54,073 nt of DNA from Paracoccaceae bacterium (GTDB taxonomy: Bacteria > Pseudomonadota > Alphaproteobacteria > Rhodobacterales > Rhodobacteraceae): positions 1 to 54,073 of the forward strand of contig JAIXSA010000140.1 in the NCBI GenBank assembly GCA_027484915.1. The letters are read 5' to 3'. Positions 8,736 to 16,990 of this stretch are shown in pieces. Each line of letters begins with the position of its first letter. Position 1 is the first letter of the stretch. Made by a program: the position numbers and the translations under genes. The notes under the pieces are model-generated. The model was not told the DNA's origin. It was given only the letters and a program-made list of their open reading frames with translations, and did no database searches.

Positions 8736-9989
8736 ATGGTTCACAAACTGACGGGCGCATTGACGCTCGGGGCGGCGCTTCTGCTGTCCACTTCTGCTTT
8801 CGCGCAGGACAAGCGCGTCGTCACCTGGAACGCGGACTACGATCCGATTCCGCTGGCGGCTGCCGAAGCGCTGATCGCCGACTTCGAGGCTGCGAACCCC
8901 GAGATCGACGTGGTGCTGACCAACTTCGACCACGAAGCCTACAAGAACGCGATCCGCAACTTCCTGACCGCGGACCCGCCGGATCTGGCCAACTGGTATG
9001 CCGCGAACCGGATGCGTCCGTTCGTCGAGGCTGGCCTCTTCGCCGACATCTCGGACGTCTGGGCGAACAACGGGCTGATGGACTCGCTCGCCTCGTCGGT
9101 GCTGTCGTCGACCATCGACGGCAAGCAGTATGCGATCCCCTACACCTACTATCAGTGGGGCATCTATTATAACCGCGACGCCTACAAGGCCGCGGGCGTG
9201 GACGTTCCGGGGCCGGAAGGCGTGACCTGGGACCAATTCCTGGCCAATTGCGAGAAGTTCAAGGCCGCTGGCATCGACTGCGTGACGACGGGTTCGTCGG
9301 CGCTGTGGCCGGTTGCGGGCATCTTCGACTATGTGTCGATGCGCACCAACGGCTACCAGTTCCACAGCGACCTGGCCGCCGGCAAGATCTCGTGGACCTC
9401 GCCGGAAGTGGCGGCGGTGTTCGACAACTTCGGCAAGCTGCAGCCCTACGTCACCGCGAACCATGCCGCGATCGACTGGCAGGATGCGGCCGCGCTTCTG
9501 GTTCAGGGCAAGGCTGCCAACTACGTGATGGGCAACTTCGCCGTCGGCGTCTTCAAGGAAGGCGGGATGACGAACGACAACCTGGGCTTCATGGTGTTCC
9601 CGGAAATCACCCCCGGCATCGCCCGGGCCGAGGAAGCGCCGACCGACACGATCCACCTGACCTCGGGCGCGAAGAACCCCGAGGATGCGAAGACGTTCCT
9701 GGCGTACATGGCCAGTGCCGAAGCGCAGACCAAGTGGAACGGCGCTGTGGGTCAGCTGCCGACCAACAAGAACGCCTCGGTCGATGCGGCCGATCCGTTC
9801 CTGACCGCGGGCTTCCAGGCGCTGTCCACCGCGACGGGCGGGATCGCCCAGTTCTGGGACCGCGACGCGGATGCCGAATATGCCAAGGTCGGCATGGAAG
9901 GCTTCCAGCAGTTCCTGGTGCAGCCGGACCAGCGTGATGCGATCTTGGAGCGGCTTGAAGCAGCCCGCACGCGGCTTTACCCGCAGTGA
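8736..9989 (+). CDS. Sugar ABC transporter substrate-binding protein
   Basis: A 417-residue periplasmic binding protein of the MalE/UgpB type (solute-binding family 1). Residues 1-23 are a signal peptide, cut after AFA. The mature part contains the family blocks AAEALIADFEAANPEI and IPYTYYQWGIYYNRDAYKAAG near the hinge. The ATG is preceded by GGGAGG. It is the first gene of the operon and is followed by a strong hairpin before the permease genes, which should give more binding protein than permease. Context points to alpha- and/or beta-galactosides as ligand; the sequence alone does not prove it. Confidence 0.9.
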   Translation: MVHKLTGALTLGAALLLSTSAFAQDKRVVTWNADYDPIPLAAAEALIADFEAANPEIDVVLTNFDHEAYKNAIRNFLTADPPDLANWYAANRMRPFVEAGLFADISDVWANNGLMDSLASSVLSSTIDGKQYAIPYTYYQWGIYYNRDAYKAAGVDVPGPEGVTWDQFLANCEKFKAAGIDCVTTGSSALWPVAGIFDYVSMRTNGYQFHSDLAAGKISWTSPEVAAVFDNFGKLQPYVTANHAAIDWQDAAALLVQGKAANYVMGNFAVGVFKEGGMTNDNLGFMVFPEITPGIARAEEAPTDTIHLTSGAKNPEDAKTFLAYMASAEAQTKWNGAVGQLPTNKNASVDAADPFLTAGFQALSTATGGIAQFWDRDADAEYAKVGMEGFQQFLVQPDQRDAILERLEAARTRLYPQ

Positions 9990-10001
9990 TCTGAAGCTTT
10001 G

Positions 10002-10040
10002 GGCGCCTCCCTCACGGGGGGCGCCTTTCTCGTTTTGCCG
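10002..10040 (+). terminator. Intercistronic terminator/attenuator after the binding-protein gene
   Basis: GGCGCCTCCC (10002-10011) pairs with GGGGGGCGCC (10016-10025) over ten base pairs, one of them G-U, around a TCAC loop. It is followed by TTTCTCGTTTTG. Its place between binding protein and permease is typical of partial terminators or 3' RNA-stabilising hairpins in sugar ABC operons. Confidence 0.65.
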
Positions 10041-10061
10041 TTTCGTTTTCCGGGGGGAGAC

Positions 10062-10982
10062 ATGGCTGAGACAGCTTCGACCGCACCGCGGCGCTGGACC
10101 CAGAGGAGCGTGGCTCCCTGGCTGTTCCTGGCCCCAGGTTTGTTGATGTTCGGCGTCTACGTGCTGTGGCCGATCATCCAGAGCGTGACGCTGTCGTTCT
10201 ACGACTGGGACGGGCTTTACAACAAGGACGGGGAGTTCATGGGCCGCTTTGTCGGCATGGGGAACTACTCCGAATTGATGACGGACCCGGCTTTCGAGAC
10301 GAGCCTTTGGAACAACCTGAAATGGCTGGTCCTTTATATGCTTGCGCTGCCCATCGGGTTGTTCATCGCGATCTTCCTGAACCAGACGGTTAGGGGCATC
10401 CGGCTTTACAAGTCGCTGTTTTTCTTTCCCTTCGTCATCAGCCAGGTCGTCGTCGGACTGATCTTCGCCTGGTTCTATGCGCCGAACTTCGGGCTGTTCT
10501 ACCTGCTGACCGAGAACGTCTTCGGCCAGGGCACCGCGATCCTCGCCGACCCCGACCTTGTGACCTACGGCATCATCGCGGCGGGGCTTTGGCCGCAGAT
10601 CGCCTATGTGATGATCCTCTACCTCACCGGCCTGAACAACGTCGCCCCCGACCAGATCGAGGCGGCGCGGCTGGATGGGGCCAAGGGCTGGCGGATGCTG
10701 TGGTATGTGGTGCTGCCTCAGTTGCGGCCGGCCACGTTCATTGCCGTGATCGTCACGGTGATCGGCGCGCTGCGGTCGTTTGACCTGGTGTCGATCATGA
10801 CCAACGGCGGGCCCTTCGGGTCGTCCCGCGTGTTGTCCTACTACATGTTCGAAATGGCGCTTGGCGAATACGGGTTCCGCATGGGCTATGGGGCGGCCAT
10901 CGCAGTCGTCCTGTTCCTGATCATGATGGTCTTCATTTCGGGCTTCATCTGGAAGATGTGGCGCGACGAGAAGGAGCGCTGA
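10062..10982 (+). CDS. Sugar ABC transporter permease (MalF type)
   Basis: A 306-residue inner-membrane permease with six predicted helices. The EAA loop that docks on the ATPase is visible as EAARLDGAKGWRMLWYVVLP. I start at the ATG at 10062, preceded by GGGGGGAGAC; upstream frame overlaps the hairpin and has no family similarity. Only one base separates its stop from the second permease gene. Together with 8736-9989, 10984-11829 and the ATPase at 6782-7831 it makes a complete CUT1-type importer. Confidence 0.92.
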   Translation: MAETASTAPRRWTQRSVAPWLFLAPGLLMFGVYVLWPIIQSVTLSFYDWDGLYNKDGEFMGRFVGMGNYSELMTDPAFETSLWNNLKWLVLYMLALPIGLFIAIFLNQTVRGIRLYKSLFFFPFVISQVVVGLIFAWFYAPNFGLFYLLTENVFGQGTAILADPDLVTYGIIAAGLWPQIAYVMILYLTGLNNVAPDQIEAARLDGAKGWRMLWYVVLPQLRPATFIAVIVTVIGALRSFDLVSIMTNGGPFGSSRVLSYYMFEMALGEYGFRMGYGAAIAVVLFLIMMVFISGFIWKMWRDEKER

Positions 10983-10983
10983 G

Positions 10984-11829
10984 ATGTTTCCGCGTCCGAT
11001 CCAGAAATCATCAACCGCCGCGCAGTGGGTCTACACCATCGCCCTGCCCATCGCGCTGCTGATCTGGCTGTTCCCGCTGCTGGGGGTCGCGCTGACCTCA
11101 TTGCGGCCCGCGTCGGACCTGGCGCAGGGCAACTACTTCGGCATGCCGTCCGGCATCGCCTGGGAGAACTACGTCTACATCTTCACCGAGACGCCCATCG
11201 GGCAGTACATGGTCAACTCGCTGTGGGTGACGATCCCCACGGTGATCGGCGCGGTGAGCCTGTCGCTGATGACGGGGTTCGCGCTGGCGGTCTACGGGTT
11301 TAGGGCGAACATCCTGGTGTTCTTCATGTTCGTGGCCGGGAACTTCGTGCCCTTCCAGATCCTGATGGTCCCGGTGCGCGACATGACGCTGCAACTGGGG
11401 ATGTACGACACCTGGTATGGCCTCGCCCTGTTCCACATCGCCTTCCAGACCGGGTTCTGCACGCTTTTCATGCGCAACTTCATCAAGGCTCTGCCCTTCG
11501 AACTGATCGAGGCGGCGCGGGTCGAGGGCGTCAGCGAATGGCGCATCTTCTGGTACATCGTTCTGCCCTTGATGCGCCCCGCCATCGCGGCGCTGTCGGT
11601 GCTGGTCTTCACCTTCATCTGGAACGACTTCTTCTGGGCCACTGTGCTGACGCAAGGCGTTGACAGCCAGCCGATCACGGCGGGCCTGTCGTCCCTGAAC
11701 GGCCAGTGGATCGCCCAATGGCATCTGGTCAGCGCAGGGTCCATCCTGGCCGCCCTGCCGCCCGTGGCGATGTTCTTCCTGATGCAGAAGCATTTCATCG
11801 CCGGTCTGACGCTTGGGGCCGTGAAGTAA
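10984..11829 (+). CDS. Sugar ABC transporter permease (MalG type)
   Basis: The 281-residue partner permease, again with six helices and the EAA loop EAARVEGVSEWRIFWYIVLP. The C-terminal part (LVFTFIWNDFFWATVLT) is characteristic of CUT1 MalG-type subunits. Its stop codon TAA overlaps the ATG of the alpha-galactosidase gene, so transport and hydrolysis are translationally coupled. Confidence 0.92.
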   Translation: MFPRPIQKSSTAAQWVYTIALPIALLIWLFPLLGVALTSLRPASDLAQGNYFGMPSGIAWENYVYIFTETPIGQYMVNSLWVTIPTVIGAVSLSLMTGFALAVYGFRANILVFFMFVAGNFVPFQILMVPVRDMTLQLGMYDTWYGLALFHIAFQTGFCTLFMRNFIKALPFELIEAARVEGVSEWRIFWYIVLPLMRPAIAALSVLVFTFIWNDFFWATVLTQGVDSQPITAGLSSLNGQWIAQWHLVSAGSILAALPPVAMFFLMQKHFIAGLTLGAVK

Positions 11830-13892
11830 TGCACTGGAGGATCGATACGCGCGGGCAGACCATCGCCCTTGCGACCGAAGGCGGTATTCCCGAGGTCATC
11901 TATTGGGGGCCGTCCCTGCCAGAGGGCGAGGACCTGGGCCAACTGGCCCTTGCCGCGCGGCACGACCTGACGGGCGGGATGCTGGACAAGCTGCCGTCGC
12001 TGTCGCTCTCGCCTGAACCGGGTCGCGCCTTCCAGGGCCAGCCCGGACATGTGCTGGCCGAGGCGGACGGGACGCCGATGCTGCCCGCCTTCCGCTTTGA
12101 CCGGGCCGAGACCGCTCCGGACCGCCTGACGCTGATCTCCACCGCCAACGGGCTGGCGCTGCGCCATGTGCTGACCGCTCAGGCGACAGGGGCGATCACG
12201 CTGCAGACAGTGCTGGAGGCCGACCGTCCGATCCGCGTCCAGTGGCTGGCCGCCCCGGTCCTGCCTGCGCCGCAAGACGGAGAGATGATCGACGTCCACG
12301 GCAAGTGGATTGGCGAGTTCCACCTGATCCGCACCCCCTGGTCCCCCGGCATCCGGCTGCGCGAGGCGCGGACCGGGCGGTCGGGGCATGAACATCCGCC
12401 CTATCTTATCCTTGCCGGGAACGGTTGCACCAACACGCACGGGCAGGCGCTGGGGCTGCATTATGCCTGGTCTGGCGGGCACCGGATGGTGGCGGAAGAG
12501 CTGCCGGACGGCCGCCGTCAGGTGCAGTTCGGCCATGCGCTGGGGGCCGAGACCGAGCCGGGCCAGTATTTCGAGACGGCCGAGTTGATCGTGACCTGCT
12601 CGACCGAGGGGCTGAACGGGATCGGCGCGGCCTTCCAGCGCGATATCCGCGACCGGGTGGTGCAGTGGCCTGACCCGCTGCGCCCGCGCCCGGTGCATTA
12701 CAACTGCTGGGAGGCGGTCTACTTCGACCACAAGCTCGATACCTTGGCCGAGTTTGCCACCCGTGCGGCGGCGCTGGGGGCGGAACGATTCGTGCTGGAC
12801 GATGGCTGGTTCGGGCGGCGCGACGACGACACCTCCTCCTTGGGGGACTGGACCATCGACCGGCGGAAATGGCCCGAGGGGCTGCATCCGTTGATCCGGC
12901 ACGTGCATTCCCTTGGGATGACCTTCGGCCTGTGGTTCGAGCCCGAGATGGTGAACCCCGACAGCGACCTGTTCCGGTCGCATCCGGACTGGATGCTGGG
13001 GCCTGTCGATCAGGTCACGGGCCGCAACCAGATGGTGCTGAACCTTGCCCTGCCGGAGGTTCGTGAAAACCTGTTCCGGCAAGTCTCGGCGGTGCTGGGT
13101 GAGTATCCCATCGACTACATCAAATGGGACCACAACCGCCTGCTGCCTGTGGTCGACGCCGCCCAGACGCGGGGCGTGTACGACCTGATCGACCGGCTGC
13201 GGGCGGCGCATCCGGAGGTGGAAATCGAAAGCTGCGCCAGTGGCGGCGGGCGGATCGACGCGGGGATATTGGCCCGCACGCACCGGGTCTGGCTGAGCGA
13301 CAGCAACGACGCGCTGGAGCGGCTGCGGATGCAGCACGACGCGGCGCTGTTCCTGCCCTCGGCCATCACCGGGTCACATGTCGGGCCGCGCCATTGCCAT
13401 ACCTCCGGCCGCGTTCTGCCGATGGCGTTCCGCGCCTGGGTCGCGGCGCAGCGGCACATGGGGTTCGAGATGGACCTGCGCGAGTTGACCGGGGACGAGG
13501 CGCTGGTGCTGGGCGGGGTGACCGCCTGGTACAAGGCGAACCGCGACTGGATGATGGGCGGCACGATCCTGCGGCTGGACAGCGACGATCCGGCAGTGGT
13601 GGCCGAGATGCAGCTGGCCGCGGATGGCGGACGGTTCGTGGTCTTTGCCGGTCAGGCGGACACCAGCCGCCAGAGCCTGCCGCGACCCCTGCGGCTGACC
13701 GGGCTGGAACCCGGCGCGCGGTATGAGGTTAGGCTTCTGAACCCCGAGGACGCGCCGCGCCAGTCGCGGGGGCCAAACGCAATGAAGACTGGACCCTTGA
13801 CCCTGACTGGTCAGATGCTCATGACCCGTGGCATCCTGTTGCCCGTAGCCTGGCCCGCGACGATGTGGGTTGTCGAAGGACGAAAGCTGTGA
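11829..13892 (+). CDS. Alpha-galactosidase, glycoside hydrolase family 36
   Basis: A 687-residue retaining glycosidase that releases galactose from alpha-galactosides such as melibiose and raffinose. It has the GH36 blocks: LDDGWFGRRDDD, WFEPEMVNPDSDL, the nucleophile in YIKWDHNR (Asp434), ESCASGGGRID, and the acid/base in WLSDSND (Asp491). There is no signal peptide, so it acts in the cytoplasm on imported oligosaccharides. The ATG shares a base with the upstream permease stop, and its own stop overlaps the next gene (GTGA). The aglycone preference is not visible. Confidence 0.95.
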   Translation: MHWRIDTRGQTIALATEGGIPEVIYWGPSLPEGEDLGQLALAARHDLTGGMLDKLPSLSLSPEPGRAFQGQPGHVLAEADGTPMLPAFRFDRAETAPDRLTLISTANGLALRHVLTAQATGAITLQTVLEADRPIRVQWLAAPVLPAPQDGEMIDVHGKWIGEFHLIRTPWSPGIRLREARTGRSGHEHPPYLILAGNGCTNTHGQALGLHYAWSGGHRMVAEELPDGRRQVQFGHALGAETEPGQYFETAELIVTCSTEGLNGIGAAFQRDIRDRVVQWPDPLRPRPVHYNCWEAVYFDHKLDTLAEFATRAAALGAERFVLDDGWFGRRDDDTSSLGDWTIDRRKWPEGLHPLIRHVHSLGMTFGLWFEPEMVNPDSDLFRSHPDWMLGPVDQVTGRNQMVLNLALPEVRENLFRQVSAVLGEYPIDYIKWDHNRLLPVVDAAQTRGVYDLIDRLRAAHPEVEIESCASGGGRIDAGILARTHRVWLSDSNDALERLRMQHDAALFLPSAITGSHVGPRHCHTSGRVLPMAFRAWVAAQRHMGFEMDLRELTGDEALVLGGVTAWYKANRDWMMGGTILRLDSDDPAVVAEMQLAADGGRFVVFAGQADTSRQSLPRPLRLTGLEPGARYEVRLLNPEDAPRQSRGPNAMKTGPLTLTGQMLMTRGILLPVAWPATMWVVEGRKL

Positions 13893-14653
13893 CCGATCCC
13901 ATTTTCCCGGATTTGCAGGGCCAGTCGGTGTTCATCACCGGAGGCGGCTCTGGCATCGGGGCTGCGCTGACGGAAGGGTTCCTGCGGCAGGGGGCCAGAG
14001 TGGCCTTTTGCCAGCGCTCGGACGGGACGGCGTTCTGCGACGCGATGGAAGCGGCGACGGGGAACCGCCCGCTGTTCCTGCCCTGTGACATCTCGCTGGT
14101 GGATCAGCTGCAGCTGACACTGGCGACGGCGGCCAAGGCGCATGGGCCGGTGACGGTGCTGGTGAACAACGCGGCGAACGACCAGCGGCATGAGACGCTG
14201 AAGACCGATCAGGCCTTCTGGGACTGGTCAATCGACGTGAACCTGCGGTCGTATTTCTTCGCCTGCCAGTCGGTGATCCCAGGGATGCAGGCGGCGGGGG
14301 GCGGTTCGATCATCAACTTCAGCTCGATCAGCTTCATGATGGCCGACAAGGGCTATGCCGCCTACATCACGGCGAATGCGGGGATCGTGGGGATGACCCG
14401 CACCCTGGCGCGCGAGTTCGGGCCGGACCGGATCAGGGTGAACGCGGTGGCACCGGGCTGGGTGCTGACCGAGCGGCAGAAAGAGCTGTGGGTGACGCCC
14501 GAGGGGCTGGCCGCCTATCTGTCGCGGCAATGCCTTCCGGATCCGATCGAGCCGGCGGACGTGGCGGGGACGGTGCTGTTCCTGGCCTCGGATGCGTCGA
14601 AGATGATGACCTCGCAGACGTTGATCCTGGACGGGGGGTATATTTCGTCATGA
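13889..14653 (+). CDS. SDR family sugar 1-dehydrogenase (probable galactose dehydrogenase)
   Basis: A 254-residue short-chain dehydrogenase starting at a GTG overlapping the alpha-galactosidase stop. It has the cofactor motif TGGGSGIG (17-24) and NNA (93-95), with Ser146 and Tyr159 of the catalytic set. The C-terminal half resembles Caulobacter xylose 1-dehydrogenase (RIRVNAVAPGWVLTERQKE; TPEGLAAYLSRQCL). In context the likely reaction is D-galactose to galactonolactone with NAD(P)+. Oddly, the YxxxK lysine is Asn163 (codon AAT at 14375-14377). That makes activity uncertain, or means this subfamily uses another residue. Confidence 0.82.
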   Translation: MTDPIFPDLQGQSVFITGGGSGIGAALTEGFLRQGARVAFCQRSDGTAFCDAMEAATGNRPLFLPCDISLVDQLQLTLATAAKAHGPVTVLVNNAANDQRHETLKTDQAFWDWSIDVNLRSYFFACQSVIPGMQAAGGGSIINFSSISFMMADKGYAAYITANAGIVGMTRTLAREFGPDRIRVNAVAPGWVLTERQKELWVTPEGLAAYLSRQCLPDPIEPADVAGTVLFLASDASKMMTSQTLILDGGYISS

Positions 14654-15555
14654 GTGAAATTGTACCTGTCTGGATTGCGGTTGACTGGGGCACTTCGAAC
14701 CTGCGCGCCTGGGCGATGGGGCCAGAGGGCGTGCTGGCCAAGGTGTCCAGTGACGAAGGGATGGGCAAGCTGTCGCGGGACGGGTTCGAGCCGGCGCTGC
14801 TGCGGCTGATCGGGCCGTGGCTTGGCGGGAGGCCCCCGGTCTTGGCCTGCGGGATGGTCGGCAGCCGCCAGGGCTGGTGCGAAGCGCCATACCGGACGGT
14901 GCCCTGCACGCCGCTGGACCGGAATGCCGTGGTGATGGCCCCGGTGACGGATGCACGCCTGAAGGTTGCGATTGCGCCGGGGTTGAAGCAGACCTCCCCC
15001 GCCGATGTGATGCGGGGGGAGGAGACGCAGATCGCGGGCGCGCTGCGGCTGATGCCAGGGTATGACGGGGTGTTCTGCCTTCCGGGGACGCATTCGAAAT
15101 GGGTCCACATCAGCGCCGGTGAGGTGGTCAGCTTCCAGACCTTCATGACCGGCGAGATGTTCGCGCTTCTGTCCGAAGCGTCGGTCCTGCGACACGGGAT
15201 GCAGGGCGAGGGCTGGGACGATGCGGCCTTCGACGCGGCGGTGTCGGACGCGTTGTCCAAGCCCGAAAAGCTGGGTGCGCGGCTCTTTTCCTTGCGGGCC
15301 GAGGGGCTGATCGCGGGCCTTTCGCCCCAGGCGGCGCGGGCGCGGCTGTCGGGGCTGCTGATCGGCACCGAACTCGCGGCGGCCAAACCCTATTGGCTTG
15401 GCCAGCGCGTGACGCTGATCGGCGCCGAGAAGCTGTCGTCGGCCTATGCCCGCGCCCTGGCCGCGCAGGGGATTGAGGCGCAACGCCTGAATGCCACCGA
15501 CTGCACATTGGCGGGCCTCGCCTCGCTTTCTCCCATGACCGAGGCTGCCCGATGA
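14650..15555 (+). CDS. dgoK: 2-dehydro-3-deoxygalactonokinase
   Basis: A 301-residue kinase that phosphorylates 2-keto-3-deoxy-D-galactonate at C6 in the De Ley-Doudoroff pathway. The DgoK signatures are present: [13 protein letters not shown] at the N-terminus (phosphate-binding, ASKHA fold), [18 protein letters not shown] and [10 protein letters not shown]. The ATG overlaps the SDR stop and its own stop overlaps dgoA. This order kinase-aldolase matches dgo clusters elsewhere. Confidence 0.94.
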   Translation: MSEIVPVWIAVDWGTSNLRAWAMGPEGVLAKVSSDEGMGKLSRDGFEPALLRLIGPWLGGRPPVLACGMVGSRQGWCEAPYRTVPCTPLDRNAVVMAPVTDARLKVAIAPGLKQTSPADVMRGEETQIAGALRLMPGYDGVFCLPGTHSKWVHISAGEVVSFQTFMTGEMFALLSEASVLRHGMQGEGWDDAAFDAAVSDALSKPEKLGARLFSLRAEGLIAGLSPQAARARLSGLLIGTELAAAKPYWLGQRVTLIGAEKLSSAYARALAAQGIEAQRLNATDCTLAGLASLSPMTEAAR

Positions 15556-16157
15556 CCCACCGAAACCTGATCGCCATCCTGCGCGGGATCACCCCGCCCG
15601 AGGCCGCCGACGCCGCCAAGGCGCTGGTCGCGGCGGGGATCACGCGGATCGAGGTGCCGTTGAATTCTCCGTCACCATTCGAGTCGATTGCGGCGATGGT
15701 CGCGGCGGTGCCAGGGGCCGAGATTGGGGCGGGGACGGTGCTGACGGTCGAGGATGTGGCCCGCGTGAAGGCGGCAGGGGGGACGCTGGTGGTGTCGCCG
15801 AACGCCGATGCGGAGGTGATCCGGGGGACGGTGGCGGCGGGAATGGCGTCCTGGCCGGGGGTGATGACGCCGACGGAGTGTTTCGCGGCGATCAAGGCGG
15901 GGGCGACGGGGTTGAAGCTGTTCCCGGGCAGCCTGATCGGGCCGGAAGGTCTGAAGGCGATCCGGGCCGTGTTGCCAAAGGACCTGCCGGTCTATGCGGT
16001 GGGGGGCGCGGGGCCGGCGAACTTTTCCGACTGGGCGAAGGCGGGGGCGAACGGGTTCGGGATCGGGACGGCGCTCTATGTGCCGGGCCTGTCGACGGCC
16101 GAGATCGCGACGAAAGCCGCCGCCATCGTTGCGGCCTATGACGAGGTTTTCGGATGA
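15552..16157 (+). CDS. dgoA: 2-dehydro-3-deoxy-6-phosphogalactonate aldolase
   Basis: A 201-residue class I aldolase of the KDPG/KHG family. It splits 2-keto-3-deoxy-6-phosphogalactonate to pyruvate and glyceraldehyde 3-phosphate. The Schiff-base lysine is Lys122 in GLKLFPGS and the catalytic Glu is Glu34 in [11 protein letters not shown]. The latter motif, with [10 protein letters not shown] near the end, favours the DgoA subgroup over Eda. It is coupled by ATGA overlaps to dgoK upstream and to the lactonase gene downstream. Confidence 0.93.
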   Translation: MTHRNLIAILRGITPPEAADAAKALVAAGITRIEVPLNSPSPFESIAAMVAAVPGAEIGAGTVLTVEDVARVKAAGGTLVVSPNADAEVIRGTVAAGMASWPGVMTPTECFAAIKAGATGLKLFPGSLIGPEGLKAIRAVLPKDLPVYAVGGAGPANFSDWAKAGANGFGIGTALYVPGLSTAEIATKAAAIVAAYDEVFG

Positions 16158-16990
16158 TCTACGACACGCGCCCCTGCGAGCTGGGCGAAGGCCCGCTGTG
16201 GCACCCCCATCGGGAGGAGCTGTTCTGGTTCGACATCCTGAACCGGACGCTGCATTCCAAGACGACCTCCTGGCCTTTCGACGTCTATGTGTCGGCCGCT
16301 GGGTGGATCAGCCGGGACGAGCTCATGATTGCCTCGGAAACCGGGCTTTTCCGGTTCAACCTTGCCACCGCAGCCCGGACCCCGGTGGCCGAGGCGGGCA
16401 CGTCGCAAACCCGGTCGAACGACGGCCGCGCCGACCGACAGGGCGGGTTCTGGTTCGGGACCATGGGGAAGAAGGCCGAGAAGGGCGTCGGCGCGATCTG
16501 GCGCTGGCACAGGGGCGAGCTGCGGCAGCTGTTCGGCGGGATCAGCATCCCGAACTCGATCTGCTTTACCGTCGATGGGAGGGCTGCGCATTTTTCCGAC
16601 ACGGCGGACGGCAAGGTGATGAAGGTCGCTCTGGACAGCGCGGGGTGGCCGAAGGGCGATCCGGTGGTCTGGCACGACTTTGACCGGTCCGGGCTGAACC
16701 CCGACGGCGCGGTGATCGACGCCGAGGGGCGGTTCTGGAATGCCCAGTGGGGCGAAGGTCGCGTGGCGTGCTACGGGCCCGACGGGGCCTTCCTGCAGGC
16801 CGAAGAGACGCCCGGCGCGCCGCAATCCTCTTGCCCGGCTTTCGGCGGCGCCGACCTGTCCACCCTGTTTGTCACCACCGCCCTTGAGCACATGGACGCG
16901 GAAGCGCGGGCGAAGCATCCGGCCTCGGGCCAGGTCTTTGCCTTTGCTGGCGTCGGCAAGGGGCTTCCCGAACCACAGGTCCTGATATGA
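16154..16990 (+). CDS. SMP-30/gluconolactonase/LRE family lactonase
   Basis: A 278-residue six-bladed beta-propeller lactonase of the regucalcin family. Likely divalent-metal ligands are the Glu in ELGEGPLW (residues 8-15), the Asn/Asp of [16 protein letters not shown] and the Asp of [16 protein letters not shown]. In this operon the expected substrate is galactono-lactone made by the dehydrogenase at 13889-14653, giving galactonate. A related L-arabinonolactonase role cannot be excluded. It overlaps both neighbours by four bases. Confidence 0.9.
   Translation: MIYDTRPCELGEGPLWHPHREELFWFDILNRTLHSKTTSWPFDVYVSAAGWISRDELMIASETGLFRFNLATAARTPVAEAGTSQTRSNDGRADRQGGFWFGTMGKKAEKGVGAIWRWHRGELRQLFGGISIPNSICFTVDGRAAHFSDTADGKVMKVALDSAGWPKGDPVVWHDFDRSGLNPDGAVIDAEGRFWNAQWGEGRVACYGPDGAFLQAEETPGAPQSSCPAFGGADLSTLFVTTALEHMDAEARAKHPASGQVFAFAGVGKGLPEPQVLI

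Noticed and set aside
11292-13337. Long open frame antisense to the second permease and the alpha-galactosidase
   Set aside because: High-G+C shadow frame: its product has no domain, is rich in Arg, Pro and His, and the opposite strand has clear GH36 motifs.
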